The notes: generated from the sequence alone by a model not told the origin. Counted from the stretch's first letter, positions 27,101-36,280 are shown. The stretch is DNA of 64,000 nt from Geovibrio ferrireducens (GCF_026226615.1 NZ_JAJAPB010000002.1:310001-374000); one strand, 5' to 3'. Numbers and translations are program-made.

Positions 27101-28165
27101 TCACCATCCCTTTTTGACAACTCTGTTAAGTTCCCACGCTATCTTGCCGCTGGGGAGCACAACATCCGCCCCTCCGCGGTCTATGGCTTCCTTGGGCATA
27201 CCGAAAACTATGCAGCTTTCCTCTGATTCGGCTATGGTATAGCCTCCTCCCTTTCTGATTTTCACCATGCTGTCTGCGCCGTCGTCACCCATGCCGGTCA
27301 TCAGAATGCCGACTGTTCTTGCGCCGAAGCAGTTTCTGACGGAATCCATCATTACATCCACACTGGGTACAAAGTGGTGTTCAGGCTTTTTTGTGAGCCT
27401 TATAATAATTTTGCCGCCGGGCTTTTTGTATAGTGTCATGTGGAAGCCGCCCTTGCCGAGATAGCATACACCGGGGCGGATCTCCTCCCCTGCTTCGGCT
27501 TCCTTAACATGTATCTTGCAGTATTCGTTCAGTCTTTTTGCATAGGTCGCCGTAAATGTAGGCGGCATATGCTGAACCATGAACAGTGCCGCGGGAAAGT
27601 TTTTGTCCAGTTCAGGCAGCACATCAAAAATAGTCTTGGGCCCCCCGGTGGATATTCCTATGCACACCGCCGGGTAGTCATCCAGTTCAAGAGGCTCAGG
27701 CTCTTCCGCTGTTTCCACGGTCAGCTTTTTCTTCATCGGTTTGGAGGTCTTCCGCCTGAGCTTCTTCACCCCTGTACCCGCTGCGGCCTTCACTTTCCAT
27801 ATGAGGTCGTCCATGACCTCGCCTATATTTACAGATACCGTTCCGCCCGGTTTTGCCACATAGTCAAACGCACCAAGCTCCATAGCCTCGAACGTGGTGG
27901 CCGCCCCTTCCTGAGTCAGAGAGCTCAGCATGATAACCGGACATATCTCTTCTTCTATGATAATGCACAGGGCAGTCAGTCCGTCCATGACAGGCATGTT
28001 TATATCCATGGTGATGACATCCGGCCTGAGAGCACGCGCTTTTGTCACACCGTCCTGTCCGTCTCTGGCTGTTCCGATAACCTCTATGTCCGGATCGGAT
28101 TCCAGCATTTCCCTGACTTTTTTCCGCATCAGAGCGGAATCATCCACAATAAGAACTTTTATCAT
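27101..28165 (-). CDS. cheB: CheB receptor methylesterase/deamidase
   Basis: Removes receptor methyl esters when phosphorylated. 354 residues: receiver domain with phosphoacceptor D54 (VITMDINMPVMDG), basic linker ~130-160, and the catalytic domain with Ser in GISTGGP (S172), His in VQHMPPTFT (H199) and Asp in GMGDDGA (D295), a complete triad. With cheR it makes this pathway capable of methylation-based adaptation. It follows the triple-CheW gene by 43 bases, the largest gap in the operon. Confidence 0.96.
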   Translation of the reverse strand: MIKVLIVDDSALMRKKVREMLESDPDIEVIGTARDGQDGVTKARALRPDVITMDINMPVMDGLTALCIIIEEEICPVIMLSSLTQEGAATTFEAMELGAFDYVAKPGGTVSVNIGEVMDDLIWKVKAAAGTGVKKLRRKTSKPMKKKLTVETAEEPEPLELDDYPAVCIGISTGGPKTIFDVLPELDKNFPAALFMVQHMPPTFTATYAKRLNEYCKIHVKEAEAGEEIRPGVCYLGKGGFHMTLYKKPGGKIIIRLTKKPEHHFVPSVDVMMDSVRNCFGARTVGILMTGMGDDGADSMVKIRKGGGYTIAESEESCIVFGMPKEAIDRGGADVVLPSGKIAWELNRVVKKGW

Positions 28166-28208
28166 CCGGCAACCCGCAGAAGTTTTTTAAAAGTCTCTGA
28201 TGTATTTT

Positions 28209-29738
28209 TTATGATCCTATTTTCTCAAGCTTTTTCTTTTCCGCTTTGCTGAAAAGCTCATCAACATTAAGCAGAAGAATCATCCTCTGCCTGCTGCTGA
28301 GATTGACCACGCCGTCCAGAAACTGGCTGTCCACTCCGGCACTGAGCACAGCGGGCACGGAATCTATGCTGTCTGCCGGAACCCGGAGCACTTCGTCCAC
28401 AAAATCCACAACAAAGCCTACGCGTATATTCGCAAGGTTTACTATTATGACTCTGGTGAACTCATCCTTCTCACGCACGGGGAGTTCAAAGCGCCTTCTT
28501 AAATCTATAAGCGGCATAACCTCACCGCGGAGGTTAATTATCCCCTCCACAAAGGAAGGTGTTTTCGGCACTTTGGTAACATTGGTGTATCTGTTTATTT
28601 CCTGCACCTTTTCAATGAAGATTCCGTATTCCTCATCCTCAATGGTAAAGGTGACTATCTGTTTCTCCTCATCAGAAGAAGCTGATGCAGCGGTCATAGG
28701 GAAATTCCCTCCTTCCTGTCCGGCAAGTTTTTTAAGGGCTTCCACCTCTTTTTCATGGAGCAGGTTGGCACACTCCAGAATCATAACGAGCCTTTCACCC
28801 TGAGCAGCCTTGATTATGGAGGAGATCTCAGAGGCTCCGTTTCCTGCGAACACCTTCGGGGGCTCTTCAATGCAGGACTCCGTCACACTGAGCACTTCGC
28901 TCACTTTATCTGCTATGAAACCGACAAGGGTGTTTTCAATCTCGATTATTACTACTCTGGTATCTTCCGTTTCGCTTCTGTCCTTCTTCCCGAACTTTCT
29001 GTGGAGGGACATAAGCGGGATAACCCGCTCTCTCAGGGAGAAAATGCCCATTACATAGCTCTCCAGTCCCGGAACAGCCACATAATCAGGCAGGCGTATT
29101 ATCTCATTTATTTTGTGAATCTCTATTGCGTAGCCGTGTCCGTCTATTTCGAAACTGATGAAGCGCCTGTAATCGGAGGTTTCCTTTTCAGCCGCGTCAT
29201 TCTTGACGGCAAGCCCTCTCTGCGGGGAGCTGTCATCAAGCCTGCGCTGGATTTCCGCTATGTTCACAAGCTCTTTGGAATCCAGAACCTGAACAAGCCT
29301 TATGCCGTCCTTTGTGCTCATCTTGAGAACGCCTGAAATAAACTTTTTATCCGCGCCGCTGTTCAGCACCTCCGGCAGCTCTTCATATGTGCCGGATTCA
29401 GTGGATTTCACCTCGCTGACGGTTTCAACCACAAAGCCTATTTCAAGTCCGTTTTTTTCTGTGACAATCACCCTTGTGTCCTCTCCGCAGGTGCACGGGG
29501 TCTGATACCCCAGACGGAGAGAAAGATCCAGCACAGGGAGAACACTCCCCCTCAGATTGCTGATGCCGAGCACAAAGCCCGGCATTTTAGGCACACGGGT
29601 AATTTTAGGCATACGTATAATCTGCCTGACTTCATCTATTGCTATTCCGAAATACTCTGAACCAACAGTGAACGAAACATACTTTTTATCGGTATATTCC
29701 GCTCCGTCTACAGCCGCTGCCGGGCTCATTTCAGCCAT
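28209..29738 (-). CDS. Triple CheW-domain coupling protein
   Basis: 509 residues containing three complete CheW domains in series: ~18-170 (YVSFTVGSEYFGIAI..., ISNLRGSVLPVLDL), ~195-340 (FISFEIDGHGYAIEI..., FSLRERVIPLMSL) and ~355-505 (IVTFTIEDEEYGIFI..., IINLRGEVMPLIDL). Ordinary CheW is one domain (~165 residues) and bridges receptor tips to CheA. Three linked domains could crosslink neighbouring receptor trimers or CheA rings and stabilise an array. No separate single CheW lies in this operon, so this is presumably its sole coupling protein. GGAG ribosome-binding site before the ATG. Confidence 0.92.
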   Translation of the reverse strand: MAEMSPAAAVDGAEYTDKKYVSFTVGSEYFGIAIDEVRQIIRMPKITRVPKMPGFVLGISNLRGSVLPVLDLSLRLGYQTPCTCGEDTRVIVTEKNGLEIGFVVETVSEVKSTESGTYEELPEVLNSGADKKFISGVLKMSTKDGIRLVQVLDSKELVNIAEIQRRLDDSSPQRGLAVKNDAAEKETSDYRRFISFEIDGHGYAIEIHKINEIIRLPDYVAVPGLESYVMGIFSLRERVIPLMSLHRKFGKKDRSETEDTRVVIIEIENTLVGFIADKVSEVLSVTESCIEEPPKVFAGNGASEISSIIKAAQGERLVMILECANLLHEKEVEALKKLAGQEGGNFPMTAASASSDEEKQIVTFTIEDEEYGIFIEKVQEINRYTNVTKVPKTPSFVEGIINLRGEVMPLIDLRRRFELPVREKDEFTRVIIVNLANIRVGFVVDFVDEVLRVPADSIDSVPAVLSAGVDSQFLDGVVNLSSRQRMILLLNVDELFSKAEKKKLEKIGS

Positions 29739-29756
29739 GATGCGCTCCTATAAAAA

Positions 29757-31997
29757 TCAGTAAGCCTGCATCTCGTCTGCGAGAGAAGCAACCTCTTCCG
29801 ATGCGGCGGCTATTTCGTTAAGCCCTTTCACCTGCTCATCGGCTGCGAGCTTGGCTTCGTCTGTAAGTTTCCTGAGTTTTTCAGCAACTCCCAGACTCTC
29901 ACCGCAGGCAGTGTTGACTCTCACTACCATCTGACCGCCCTCTTCAAAGAATGCCTGAGAAACCCTGCGGGTTTCGGCGGCCGCAGCCCTGAGCCTTACA
30001 GTTTCCACAAGGTTCACCACTGCCACCTCAGACTTTTCGATCTGCACGCGGATAAGCTGACCTATCTCATGGAGCTCTGTCTGAAAGTTGTCAGTCTGCT
30101 CATACATCTCTTCAAGAATGTCCTTCATCTTATCAGCGTTATCGGCGGATTCGCTTGCCAGAGAGCGGATGTCTGCGGCTACCACGGAGAAACCTCTGCC
30201 GAATTCGCCGGAGCGGGCTGCCTCTATACTGCCGTTAACGGCGAGCATATTTGTCTGTATAGCGACATTATTTATGGTATCAACAATTTTTCTTATATTG
30301 CTAAATGATTTATAAAGCTGTTTAACCTCAGCGCTTATTTCCCTGATGCTTTCTATACTTTTGACAAAGCCCAGTGCCACAAGCTCTATACCGTTATGGA
30401 AGCCTCTGTATTCTTTTTTAAAGCCGTCAACTCCGGGAAGAACCTTGAGTTTAAAGACCTCCCTTGCTTCGCCGAGTTTCCCCTCTGCCATAAGCCGGAC
30501 TATCTCTCCCGCACCGAGGTGAACATGGTTGTGAGGCTCACGGATTGAGTGATAGCATTTCTCTTCATCATGGTCGTGGGGCTTATAGGTAAGATACCAT
30601 GCGCCGAACGCGCATTTTGTCGGGTCAAGCTGACCTTCAAAGGGCGTGTTGTTGTTGATAGCCGCTTCAAGCTGGTTTATGAAAACAATATGGTCAAGCG
30701 CTTTGATTTCCTCAAGATCCACAAGGATTTTCTCGCCTTCAACCATCATAATCGCCCAGCACTCGTTCCCTTCGTCAAGGAGTTTCTGCATGGTGTTGAA
30801 CTCATGCTTGATGCCGTCGAGTTCATCCCCCATTTCCTGAGTGCCTGTATCTATCTGGTCTATGGCCTTGAGTATCTCTTCCGCAGATGCGTTAAGTTCT
30901 TCTATCGTGGCCGAAAGCTCTTCTGCTGCCGCTGCCACTTCCTCGGATGATTTTGACATATCTGTCGAGTTTTTAAGCTCCTCTGACATTTCAGCTATTT
31001 CATTGGCGGCTGCGGTAAGCTCTGCGAATGCCTTTGCCTGCTCTTCGGTAAACTTGCTCACTTCCTCGGAGGCTGTGGCGTTCTGCTCCGTAGCGGCGGC
31101 AAGACGGTTCACTATGTCGAGGGATTTTCCGGATTCGATGCAGATGCTCTCTGAATCCTTCTTGATTTTCCCGACCTGCTCACGCATTATTTTGGCTGCT
31201 TCGTTTATGGCGATGCATTTATTGCTGATAAAATCCGCCTTGAAAAGGTTGGTTTTTGAGCCTTTTGTAAAGGTATTCACCTTTTCCACCACCCGGACAA
31301 CCTGTTCAAGGGAGGAATCGATTACTATTTTAATATCCTTTGCCGCTCCTTCAGAGACTTCCGCAAGGGTTCTCACCTCATCAGCCACAACGGCAAAGCC
31401 TTTTCCGTGTTCACCCGCTCTGGCGGCCTCAATGGCTGCGTTCAGCGCAAGAAGGTTGGTCTGATCCGCTATTTTTTTTACAACCTGAACTATCTGCTCT
31501 ATGGAGCCGGCCTTCTCTTTAAGCTGCTCCACAAGGGATGTGGATTCCACAACCTTGTTGGTGGTGTTGTCCACGCTTTCCCTGAGCTCCTTAACGGCGC
31601 CGACAGTGTTCTCCACGCGGTCGTTCATTTTGCTGATAGCAACATCATACTTGTTTGAGTTGTCATAAACCTTACGGCTCACCTGCTCAAGCTGAACAGT
31701 TTCGTTTTTGATGTTGTCGGAGGTTCTGCTGACCTGAGCAGAGGCAACCGTAACCTGAACCATAGCATCGCCAAGCTGATTAGCCGCACTGCTTGACTGT
31801 TCAATGGCAGAGGCCATCTCCTCAGATGCGGCGGCAAGCCTCTCCGCGTTTGCCTGCTGTTTGGCAAGGGTTCTGGTGCGCGCTTTTTCTGCGGCGGTTC
31901 TTTTGGCTTCATCACGCTTTTTCTGAAGCTCGACTCCCTCTTTTTTCACAAGCCCGGTTCTGCCTTCAAGGCTTGACGGCTTAGCCAGTTTTTTCAT
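29757..31997 (-). CDS. Soluble chemoreceptor with two signalling hairpins and a central CZB zinc-binding domain
   Basis: 746 residues with no transmembrane segment or signal peptide. Tip 1 lies at ~170-212 ([20 protein letters not shown]... [14 protein letters not shown]), between long coiled-coil arms ~50-165 and ~215-390. A chemoreceptor zinc-binding (CZB) domain follows at ~430-540, with H436, C462 in KCAFGAWY, the EPHNHVH cluster at 487-493 and H535 as likely ligands. Tip 2 lies at ~565-612 ([20 protein letters not shown]... [13 protein letters not shown]). Ordinary receptors have one tip. V. cholerae DosM is the known precedent for two. CZB domains in other receptors bind zinc and respond to oxidants such as HOCl. 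Strong GGAGG start. No CheR-docking pentapeptide at the C terminus. Confidence 0.92.
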   Translation of the reverse strand: MKKLAKPSSLEGRTGLVKKEGVELQKKRDEAKRTAAEKARTRTLAKQQANAERLAAASEEMASAIEQSSSAANQLGDAMVQVTVASAQVSRTSDNIKNETVQLEQVSRKVYDNSNKYDVAISKMNDRVENTVGAVKELRESVDNTTNKVVESTSLVEQLKEKAGSIEQIVQVVKKIADQTNLLALNAAIEAARAGEHGKGFAVVADEVRTLAEVSEGAAKDIKIVIDSSLEQVVRVVEKVNTFTKGSKTNLFKADFISNKCIAINEAAKIMREQVGKIKKDSESICIESGKSLDIVNRLAAATEQNATASEEVSKFTEEQAKAFAELTAAANEIAEMSEELKNSTDMSKSSEEVAAAAEELSATIEELNASAEEILKAIDQIDTGTQEMGDELDGIKHEFNTMQKLLDEGNECWAIMMVEGEKILVDLEEIKALDHIVFINQLEAAINNNTPFEGQLDPTKCAFGAWYLTYKPHDHDEEKCYHSIREPHNHVHLGAGEIVRLMAEGKLGEAREVFKLKVLPGVDGFKKEYRGFHNGIELVALGFVKSIESIREISAEVKQLYKSFSNIRKIVDTINNVAIQTNMLAVNGSIEAARSGEFGRGFSVVAADIRSLASESADNADKMKDILEEMYEQTDNFQTELHEIGQLIRVQIEKSEVAVVNLVETVRLRAAAAETRRVSQAFFEEGGQMVVRVNTACGESLGVAEKLRKLTDEAKLAADEQVKGLNEIAAASEEVASLADEMQAY

Positions 31998-32016
31998 AGT
32001 TTTCCTCCGAATAATT

Positions 32017-33516
32017 TCAGAATATTTCCAATGTATTCAAAATTTCGTTTTCGATTTTAAGCCTGAGTGTGAAGTCTGTTTCTTTTTCATTGCGGACATC
32101 TCTGGCCTTGACGCTTATTATTCCGCTTTCGTCGATCATAAATGAAATATCAATTAAAGGCTCGCCGTCTTCCGGCACATCCAGTTCCACCGAGAACCTG
32201 CCCAGACTGACGAAGTGTTCGGGATTCTCCCTGACTGAATCCCCTGTATTAAGTGAAGATTTTGCCATATCCTGCAAAACATGAACAGTAATATTTTTCC
32301 GTTCCGGCTCAGAAGTGGTGAAAACCATACTGAACTCCACGGGGTAAACCTCGTTTTTCTTTAATATTACTTCGAAATTTCCGCTGTCATCCTCTATGCC
32401 GAGGTTATGGGAAGTGACATCATGGAACACCTTGTCGCTTATGAGCCCGGAAAGCATGGCGGCATTCACCGCAGCCCCGCTTACCACGGCCTCCTCCGGG
32501 TTCATGTCTTTTCTCACTCTGTCACCGAAAATGTCCGAAACAAGTCTGCGCACGCTGTGTATGCGTGAAGCTCCGCCCACGGGCAGAACTCTGGCTATAT
32601 CCTCAATACTGAGGCTGTTTGACTCAAGCAGGCTGTCGATAATGCTCTTTATCCCCTTGGTGAGGGGGGCTGTTATTTTGTCAAAGGTTTCTCTGGTTAT
32701 TGTTTCCTTGAAATGGAGTGCGCCGTTTTTGGTTACTGTGATGTAGGGAACCACAAGGTTAACCTCATTCAGGGAGGAAAGCTCCATCTTGGCTTTTTCG
32801 GCCTGAAAAAGAAGCTGCTGATAGGCTATGGGGTCGCTTTTAAGGTCTATGCCGTGCTGTCTGCGGAAGTTCTCTATGAAATAGTCCGCCACCATGACAT
32901 CAAAATCCACTCCGCCGATTTCGGTGGAGCCTCCGGTGAAAAGCACCTTGCAGCAGTCCGCCTTCATCTCGATAAGGCTTATATCCAGCGTGCCGCCGCC
33001 CAGGTCAAAAACCATGCACACGTCACCTGTGTTTTTCCCTATGTTATTATAAAAAAGAGCAGCCGAGGTGGGCTCATTCAAGAGGCGCAGGACATTAAAC
33101 CCAGCATTCTCAGCGGCTGAGCGCACCGCTTCCCTCTGGTAATGGTCAAAATAAGCGGGAACAGTGACAACCGCGTCCGCCTCTTTCTCGCCGGAGTAAT
33201 CTTCAAAGCTTTTCTTAAGCTTGCGGAAAATAAGCGAGGCGAGTTCCTCCGCCCTGTACTCCCTTCCGTAAAGAGGGAACAGCATATCTGTTCCCATGTA
33301 TCTCTTTATGTTGGCAATGGTATGCTCTGATTCGAGAAGCTGCATACTCTTTGCATTATCGCCAATTACAGCCTCGTTTTCGTTTTTGAAATATATCACA
33401 GACGGCAGGTATCTCTTGCCGCTTTCGGAGCTTATTATGTCTATTATTCCGCCGTCCCTGCATACGGCTATCATGGAGTTGCTTGTTCCGAAATCTATCC
33501 CGACGCAGCGTTTCAT
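32017..33516 (-). CDS. Short Hsp70 (DnaK-like) protein
   Basis: 499 residues against ~640 for DnaK. The nucleotide-binding domain is complete: phosphate loops [14 protein letters not shown] and [29 protein letters not shown], and adenosine motif [16 protein letters not shown] beta-sandwich substrate domain follows (~385-490), but the C-terminal helical lid is missing. The interdomain linker, DVLLLD-like in DnaK, reads [14 protein letters not shown] here. No grpE or dnaJ is adjacent. It overlaps parA by four bases and leads into the chemoreceptor gene, so it is a dedicated member of the chemosensory operon, perhaps for assembly or remodelling of the array. That role is inference. Confidence 0.88.
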   Translation of the reverse strand: MKRCVGIDFGTSNSMIAVCRDGGIIDIISSESGKRYLPSVIYFKNENEAVIGDNAKSMQLLESEHTIANIKRYMGTDMLFPLYGREYRAEELASLIFRKLKKSFEDYSGEKEADAVVTVPAYFDHYQREAVRSAAENAGFNVLRLLNEPTSAALFYNNIGKNTGDVCMVFDLGGGTLDISLIEMKADCCKVLFTGGSTEIGGVDFDVMVADYFIENFRRQHGIDLKSDPIAYQQLLFQAEKAKMELSSLNEVNLVVPYITVTKNGALHFKETITRETFDKITAPLTKGIKSIIDSLLESNSLSIEDIARVLPVGGASRIHSVRRLVSDIFGDRVRKDMNPEEAVVSGAAVNAAMLSGLISDKVFHDVTSHNLGIEDDSGNFEVILKKNEVYPVEFSMVFTTSEPERKNITVHVLQDMAKSSLNTGDSVRENPEHFVSLGRFSVELDVPEDGEPLIDISFMIDESGIISVKARDVRNEKETDFTLRLKIENEILNTLEIF

Positions 33517-34301
33517 TTCTTTGCTCCCGCTTCTTCCTCGATTTTACTGAGGATGTAATCGGTCAGAATGCTGAAATCCATAGCCCCTCTGCTGGCGGGA
33601 GCGTAAAGATTCATGGGAAGCCTGGCCTCCGGCGCCTCGGCGATTTTGACATCGCTCCTTATTCTGGGAGTTACCATGTCCTCCCCGAAGTTTTCATAAA
33701 GCTCCTTCATAACCTTTTTGGCGTGGTTGCTTCTTATATCATGCTGATTGGGGATGATGCCCATAATCCGCAGATCCGGATTGTGCGCCATGTTTATGCG
33801 GTAAATATTCTGGGCAAGCTGCGCCAGCCCTTCAATGGCAAGAAAATTCAGGAGAACGGGAATAAGCACGAATCTGGAAGCCACAAGGGCGTTCAGCGTG
33901 AGCACCGCAACAGTCGGGGGCGTATCAATGAGAACATAGTCATACTTCTCTTTGATATTCATGAGACATTTTGTGAGCTTGGCCTCTACGCTTACTCCGT
34001 CAAGGAGCCTGCGCAGGTCATGGTGAGAGAAGCCCGTGGATGCAGGTATAATGTCATACAGCCCGTGAGGGGGTCTGAAAACCGCGTCCTGCGCGGAATA
34101 TTCACCCAGCACCGCACCGTAGATATTGGGATAGGTGTCATAGGTGTTCACGCCGGACCAGTAGGAGAGATGCGCCTGCGGGTCAAGATCTATGAGAAGA
34201 ATCTTTTTCCCCCTGCCGCCTGCCGCCGCGCCTATATTAAGAACAGCGGAGGTTTTGCCGCTCCCTCCTTTTTTATTTGCGAAAGTAATTATTTCTCCCA
34301 T
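33513..34301 (-). CDS. ParA-family partition ATPase
   Basis: 262 residues. Deviant Walker A NKKGGSGKTS near residue 10 with the signature Lys, switch I DLDPQAHLS and Walker B YVLIDTPP mark the ParA/MinD group. Without a MinD amphipathic tail, it is more ParA-like. No ParB gene or parS-like repeats are present. ParA homologues in chemosensory loci (PpfA, ParC) place receptor arrays in the cell, and being first gene of this operon suggests the same. I chose the ATG giving the N-terminal GEIITFANKK; an upstream TTG would add 13 unlikely residues. There is no Shine-Dalgarno site. Confidence 0.87.
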   Translation of the reverse strand: MGEIITFANKKGGSGKTSAVLNIGAAAGGRGKKILLIDLDPQAHLSYWSGVNTYDTYPNIYGAVLGEYSAQDAVFRPPHGLYDIIPASTGFSHHDLRRLLDGVSVEAKLTKCLMNIKEKYDYVLIDTPPTVAVLTLNALVASRFVLIPVLLNFLAIEGLAQLAQNIYRINMAHNPDLRIMGIIPNQHDIRSNHAKKVMKELYENFGEDMVTPRIRSDVKIAEAPEARLPMNLYAPASRGAMDFSILTDYILSKIEEEAGAKK

Positions 34302-34310
34302 AATGTCTGA

Positions 34311-34340
34311 ATAATAGCATGCCGAAGGTGTTCCGCGCAA
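34311..34340 (-). promoter_or_regulatory. Candidate promoter of the chemosensory operon
   Basis: Minus-strand TATTAT (34316-34311) ends nine bases before the parA ATG; 18 bases upstream is TTGCGC (34340-34335), a weak -35. A start here would leave only ~2-4 untranslated bases, consistent with the absence of a ribosome-binding site. Confidence 0.35.
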
Positions 34341-34467
34341 GATAAGTATGCCCTAAGCCTCTGGAAAAAAAGGCATAGTTTATGATGTGAGTTTAGCATC
34401 ACTATATCACCATAAGCTATTACTTCTCTGTTCAATCTGTAAAATATCCCCCTCGCGGGATTATTTC

Positions 34468-34494
34468 TTGACAATGATTTTGCCTTGTTATAGA
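34468..34494 (+). promoter_or_regulatory. Promoter of the tRNA-Arg gene
   Basis: A perfect TTGACA (34468-34473) precedes TATAGA (34489-34494) with a 15-base spacer; TAGAAG at 34491-34496 would give 17. Either starts transcription within ten bases of the mature tRNA. Confidence 0.55.
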
Positions 34495-34506
34495 AGTTTT
34501 TCTCAC

Positions 34507-34580
34507 GCCCTCGTAGCTCAGGAGGATAGAGCGATTGATTCCTAATCAATAGGCCACATGTTCGAATCATGTCGAGGGCG
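34507..34580 (+). tRNA. tRNA-Arg (anticodon CCU)
   Basis: 74 bases fold into a full cloverleaf: acceptor GCCCTCG/CGAGGGC, D stem GCTC/GAGC, anticodon stem ATTGA/TCAAT with loop TTCCTAA (anticodon CCT, reads AGG), T stem ACATG/CATGT with TTCGAAT loop, discriminator G. CCA is not encoded. It is a lone tRNA between the chemosensory and nitrate loci, followed at once by a terminator. Confidence 0.97.
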
Positions 34581-34583
34581 TTT

Positions 34584-34617
34584 AAAAAGCGGGCGGGCTG
34601 TTCCACCCGCTTTTTTT
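34584..34617. terminator. Bidirectional terminator between tRNA-Arg and the PAS gene
   Basis: AAAAAGCGGG (34584-34593) pairs with CCCGCTTTTT (34606-34615), flanked by A-runs on one side and T-runs on the other, so it can end both the tRNA transcript and the nar/PAS transcript from the opposite strand. The PAS stop codon lies inside its T-run. Confidence 0.9.
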
Positions 34618-34979
34618 TATCTCTGGGTAACATCTCTGACAATTGCGGTGAATCCCGCGCTTTTACCTTCCTGTTCAATAATCTGCATACTGAACTCTAT
34701 TATAAGCTTTTCGCCGTCTTTCCGTATGGCCGGAACCTTGAGCATTCTGCCGGAATAGGCTGTCCGCCCGGTTTCAAGAACCTTGTAAAAACCGTCCCAG
34801 TGTCTTTTCCTGTGTTTTTCGGGGATAATAATATCAAGATTCGCCCCCGCGGTCTCAGCGGCGGAAAAGCCGAAAATTCTTTCACAGCCTCTGTTCCAGT
34901 AAGCAATATTTCCGTCCGCAGTTACATACATTATTCCGTCGTCCGCCTTCTCAGCCATCTGAAAAATAATATCCTTCAT
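34617..34979 (-). CDS. Stand-alone PAS-domain protein at the end of the nitrate operon
   Basis: 120 residues consisting of one PAS domain: EKADDGIMYVTADGNIAYWNRGCERIFGFSAAE at the start, the P-x-x-H-R-x-x-H segment (IPEKHRKRHWDGF) typical of sensor PAS folds, and a C-terminal IVRDVTQR cap. No kinase, cyclase or DNA-binding part follows. It could bind heme, flavin or a small ligand and act through another protein. Its start overlaps the narK stop by four bases (ATGA), which ties it to nitrate respiration. Function unknown. Confidence 0.85.
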   Translation of the reverse strand: MKDIIFQMAEKADDGIMYVTADGNIAYWNRGCERIFGFSAAETAGANLDIIIPEKHRKRHWDGFYKVLETGRTAYSGRMLKVPAIRKDGEKLIIEFSMQIIEQEGKSAGFTAIVRDVTQR

Positions 34980-36280
34980 CTGCCGCCTCTCTTCTCTGAC
35001 CTTTTAAGGAAAAATATCAGCAGCACCGACAAAGCCGCCATCAGGGTATAAACCATGAAGCCCTGTCTGTAGCCCGCGTCGCCGTTTCTGCCCACATATG
35101 AGGCGAGAACAGGGGGCAGCACAAAGCCGCCGAAGGCTCCAAGTCCGCCGACCCAGCCCGCCGCACCGCCTATGGCTTCGGGAATATATTTCGGAACGAG
35201 TTTGAAAACTGCCGCATTATTAACCCCCATGCCTATCGCCATAAGCATTATGCCGAAAACGGTGAGAGCGAAGTTTCCGGTGAACACCACAATAACCGAA
35301 CCTGCGCCCAGAACGGCAACAGATATGAGCGATGCCGCCGTTCCCCCTATTTTATCAGCAAAACTGCCCCCCGGCACACGGAAAAGCGAAGTGAGCACCG
35401 CATAAAACGCAGTGAGGAAACCTGCCGCAGTGACGGAAAAGCCGTACAGCGACTGCCAGAATGTCGGGAACCACGCAGTGAGTGCGATAAACCCGCCGAA
35501 GGTTACGAAATAAAGCAGCACGAGCATCCACGTATACGGATTGGAGGCTGATTTGACAAGGGTGTACACCACGCCGCCGGAAGGGAAAAGCTCCTGCTTC
35601 TGCGAAGCCTCAGAGTAAAGGTCAGCGGCAAATCCCTTCGCATCCTCGGCTGAAGCCCCCTGTGACAGTGCCTGAAAATACGGCGCATTGAACGCGGTAA
35701 ACCAGTAAACGCACACCCCGGTGAGGAGGATCAGGCTCCAGACGACATAAGCAGCAGGAAGGGACATTACGGATAAAGCCAGAGGCAGCAGGAACGAAAA
35801 TATCCCCGGAGCGAGGTTCCCCAGCCCGCCGAAGGTTCCAAGAGCCCAGCCCTGCTTCTTCTGCGGAAACCAGTAGGCCACCTGACTTATCCCCACTGAG
35901 AATGTGGCTATGCCGCAGCCGCTGAGAAAACCGAAGAAAAGGATCAGCGGGTAAAGTTCCGCTGTCATGTTGTCCGGGTATCTGGTGAGAAAAAGGGCAG
36001 ACAGCCCCACCATTCCGGTAAGCGCAAGCAGAAGGAGAACCATAAACGGTTTCCGCCCGCCGTCCTTATCCACCCATGCGGAAAAAGGGATGCGCAGAAG
36101 CGAGCCGGACAGGGCGGGGATAGCCACCAGCAGCCCCACCTGCGCAGGGCTTATGCCCATTATCACCTGCAGTTTTTTTGCCGTCGGCCCGAAAAGGGCA
36201 ACCGCCGCAAAACCGAAGAAGAAACCAAGAGTGGCTCCCGTAAGCCCCTTGAGGGGTGAGCCTTTTGCTGTGTAGTTCAT
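34976..36280 (-). CDS. narK: NarK-type nitrate/nitrite transporter
   Basis: 434-residue major facilitator with 12 predicted membrane spans. The nitrate-signature glycine segments are present: FGGLGNLAPGIFSF in the first half and the counterpart near GGAAGWVGGLGAFGGFVLPP in the second; FVTFGGFIALTAWFPTFWQ is the usual helix-7 region. It brings nitrate in for NarG or exports nitrite. A single NarK domain, not the fused NarK1-NarK2 seen in some denitrifiers. AAGGAGAGG ribosome-binding site; 12 bases after narI. Confidence 0.92.
   Translation of the reverse strand: MNYTAKGSPLKGLTGATLGFFFGFAAVALFGPTAKKLQVIMGISPAQVGLLVAIPALSGSLLRIPFSAWVDKDGGRKPFMVLLLLALTGMVGLSALFLTRYPDNMTAELYPLILFFGFLSGCGIATFSVGISQVAYWFPQKKQGWALGTFGGLGNLAPGIFSFLLPLALSVMSLPAAYVVWSLILLTGVCVYWFTAFNAPYFQALSQGASAEDAKGFAADLYSEASQKQELFPSGGVVYTLVKSASNPYTWMLVLLYFVTFGGFIALTAWFPTFWQSLYGFSVTAAGFLTAFYAVLTSLFRVPGGSFADKIGGTAASLISVAVLGAGSVIVVFTGNFALTVFGIMLMAIGMGVNNAAVFKLVPKYIPEAIGGAAGWVGGLGAFGGFVLPPVLASYVGRNGDAGYRQGFMVYTLMAALSVLLIFFLKRSEKRGGR

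Noticed and set aside
33513-34301. parA as a sign of a replication origin or plasmid partition locus
   Set aside because: No parB, no parS-like or DnaA-box clusters nearby, and the gene is fused by overlap into a chemosensory operon.
33483-34310. 275-codon plus-strand frame opposite parA
   Set aside because: It is the antisense shadow of a clear ParA ATPase; the product has no recognisable motif and no ribosome-binding site.
34507-34580. tRNA-Arg as attachment site of a genomic island
   Set aside because: No integrase, no repeat of the tRNA 3' end was noticed in the window, and both sides look like ordinary chromosome.
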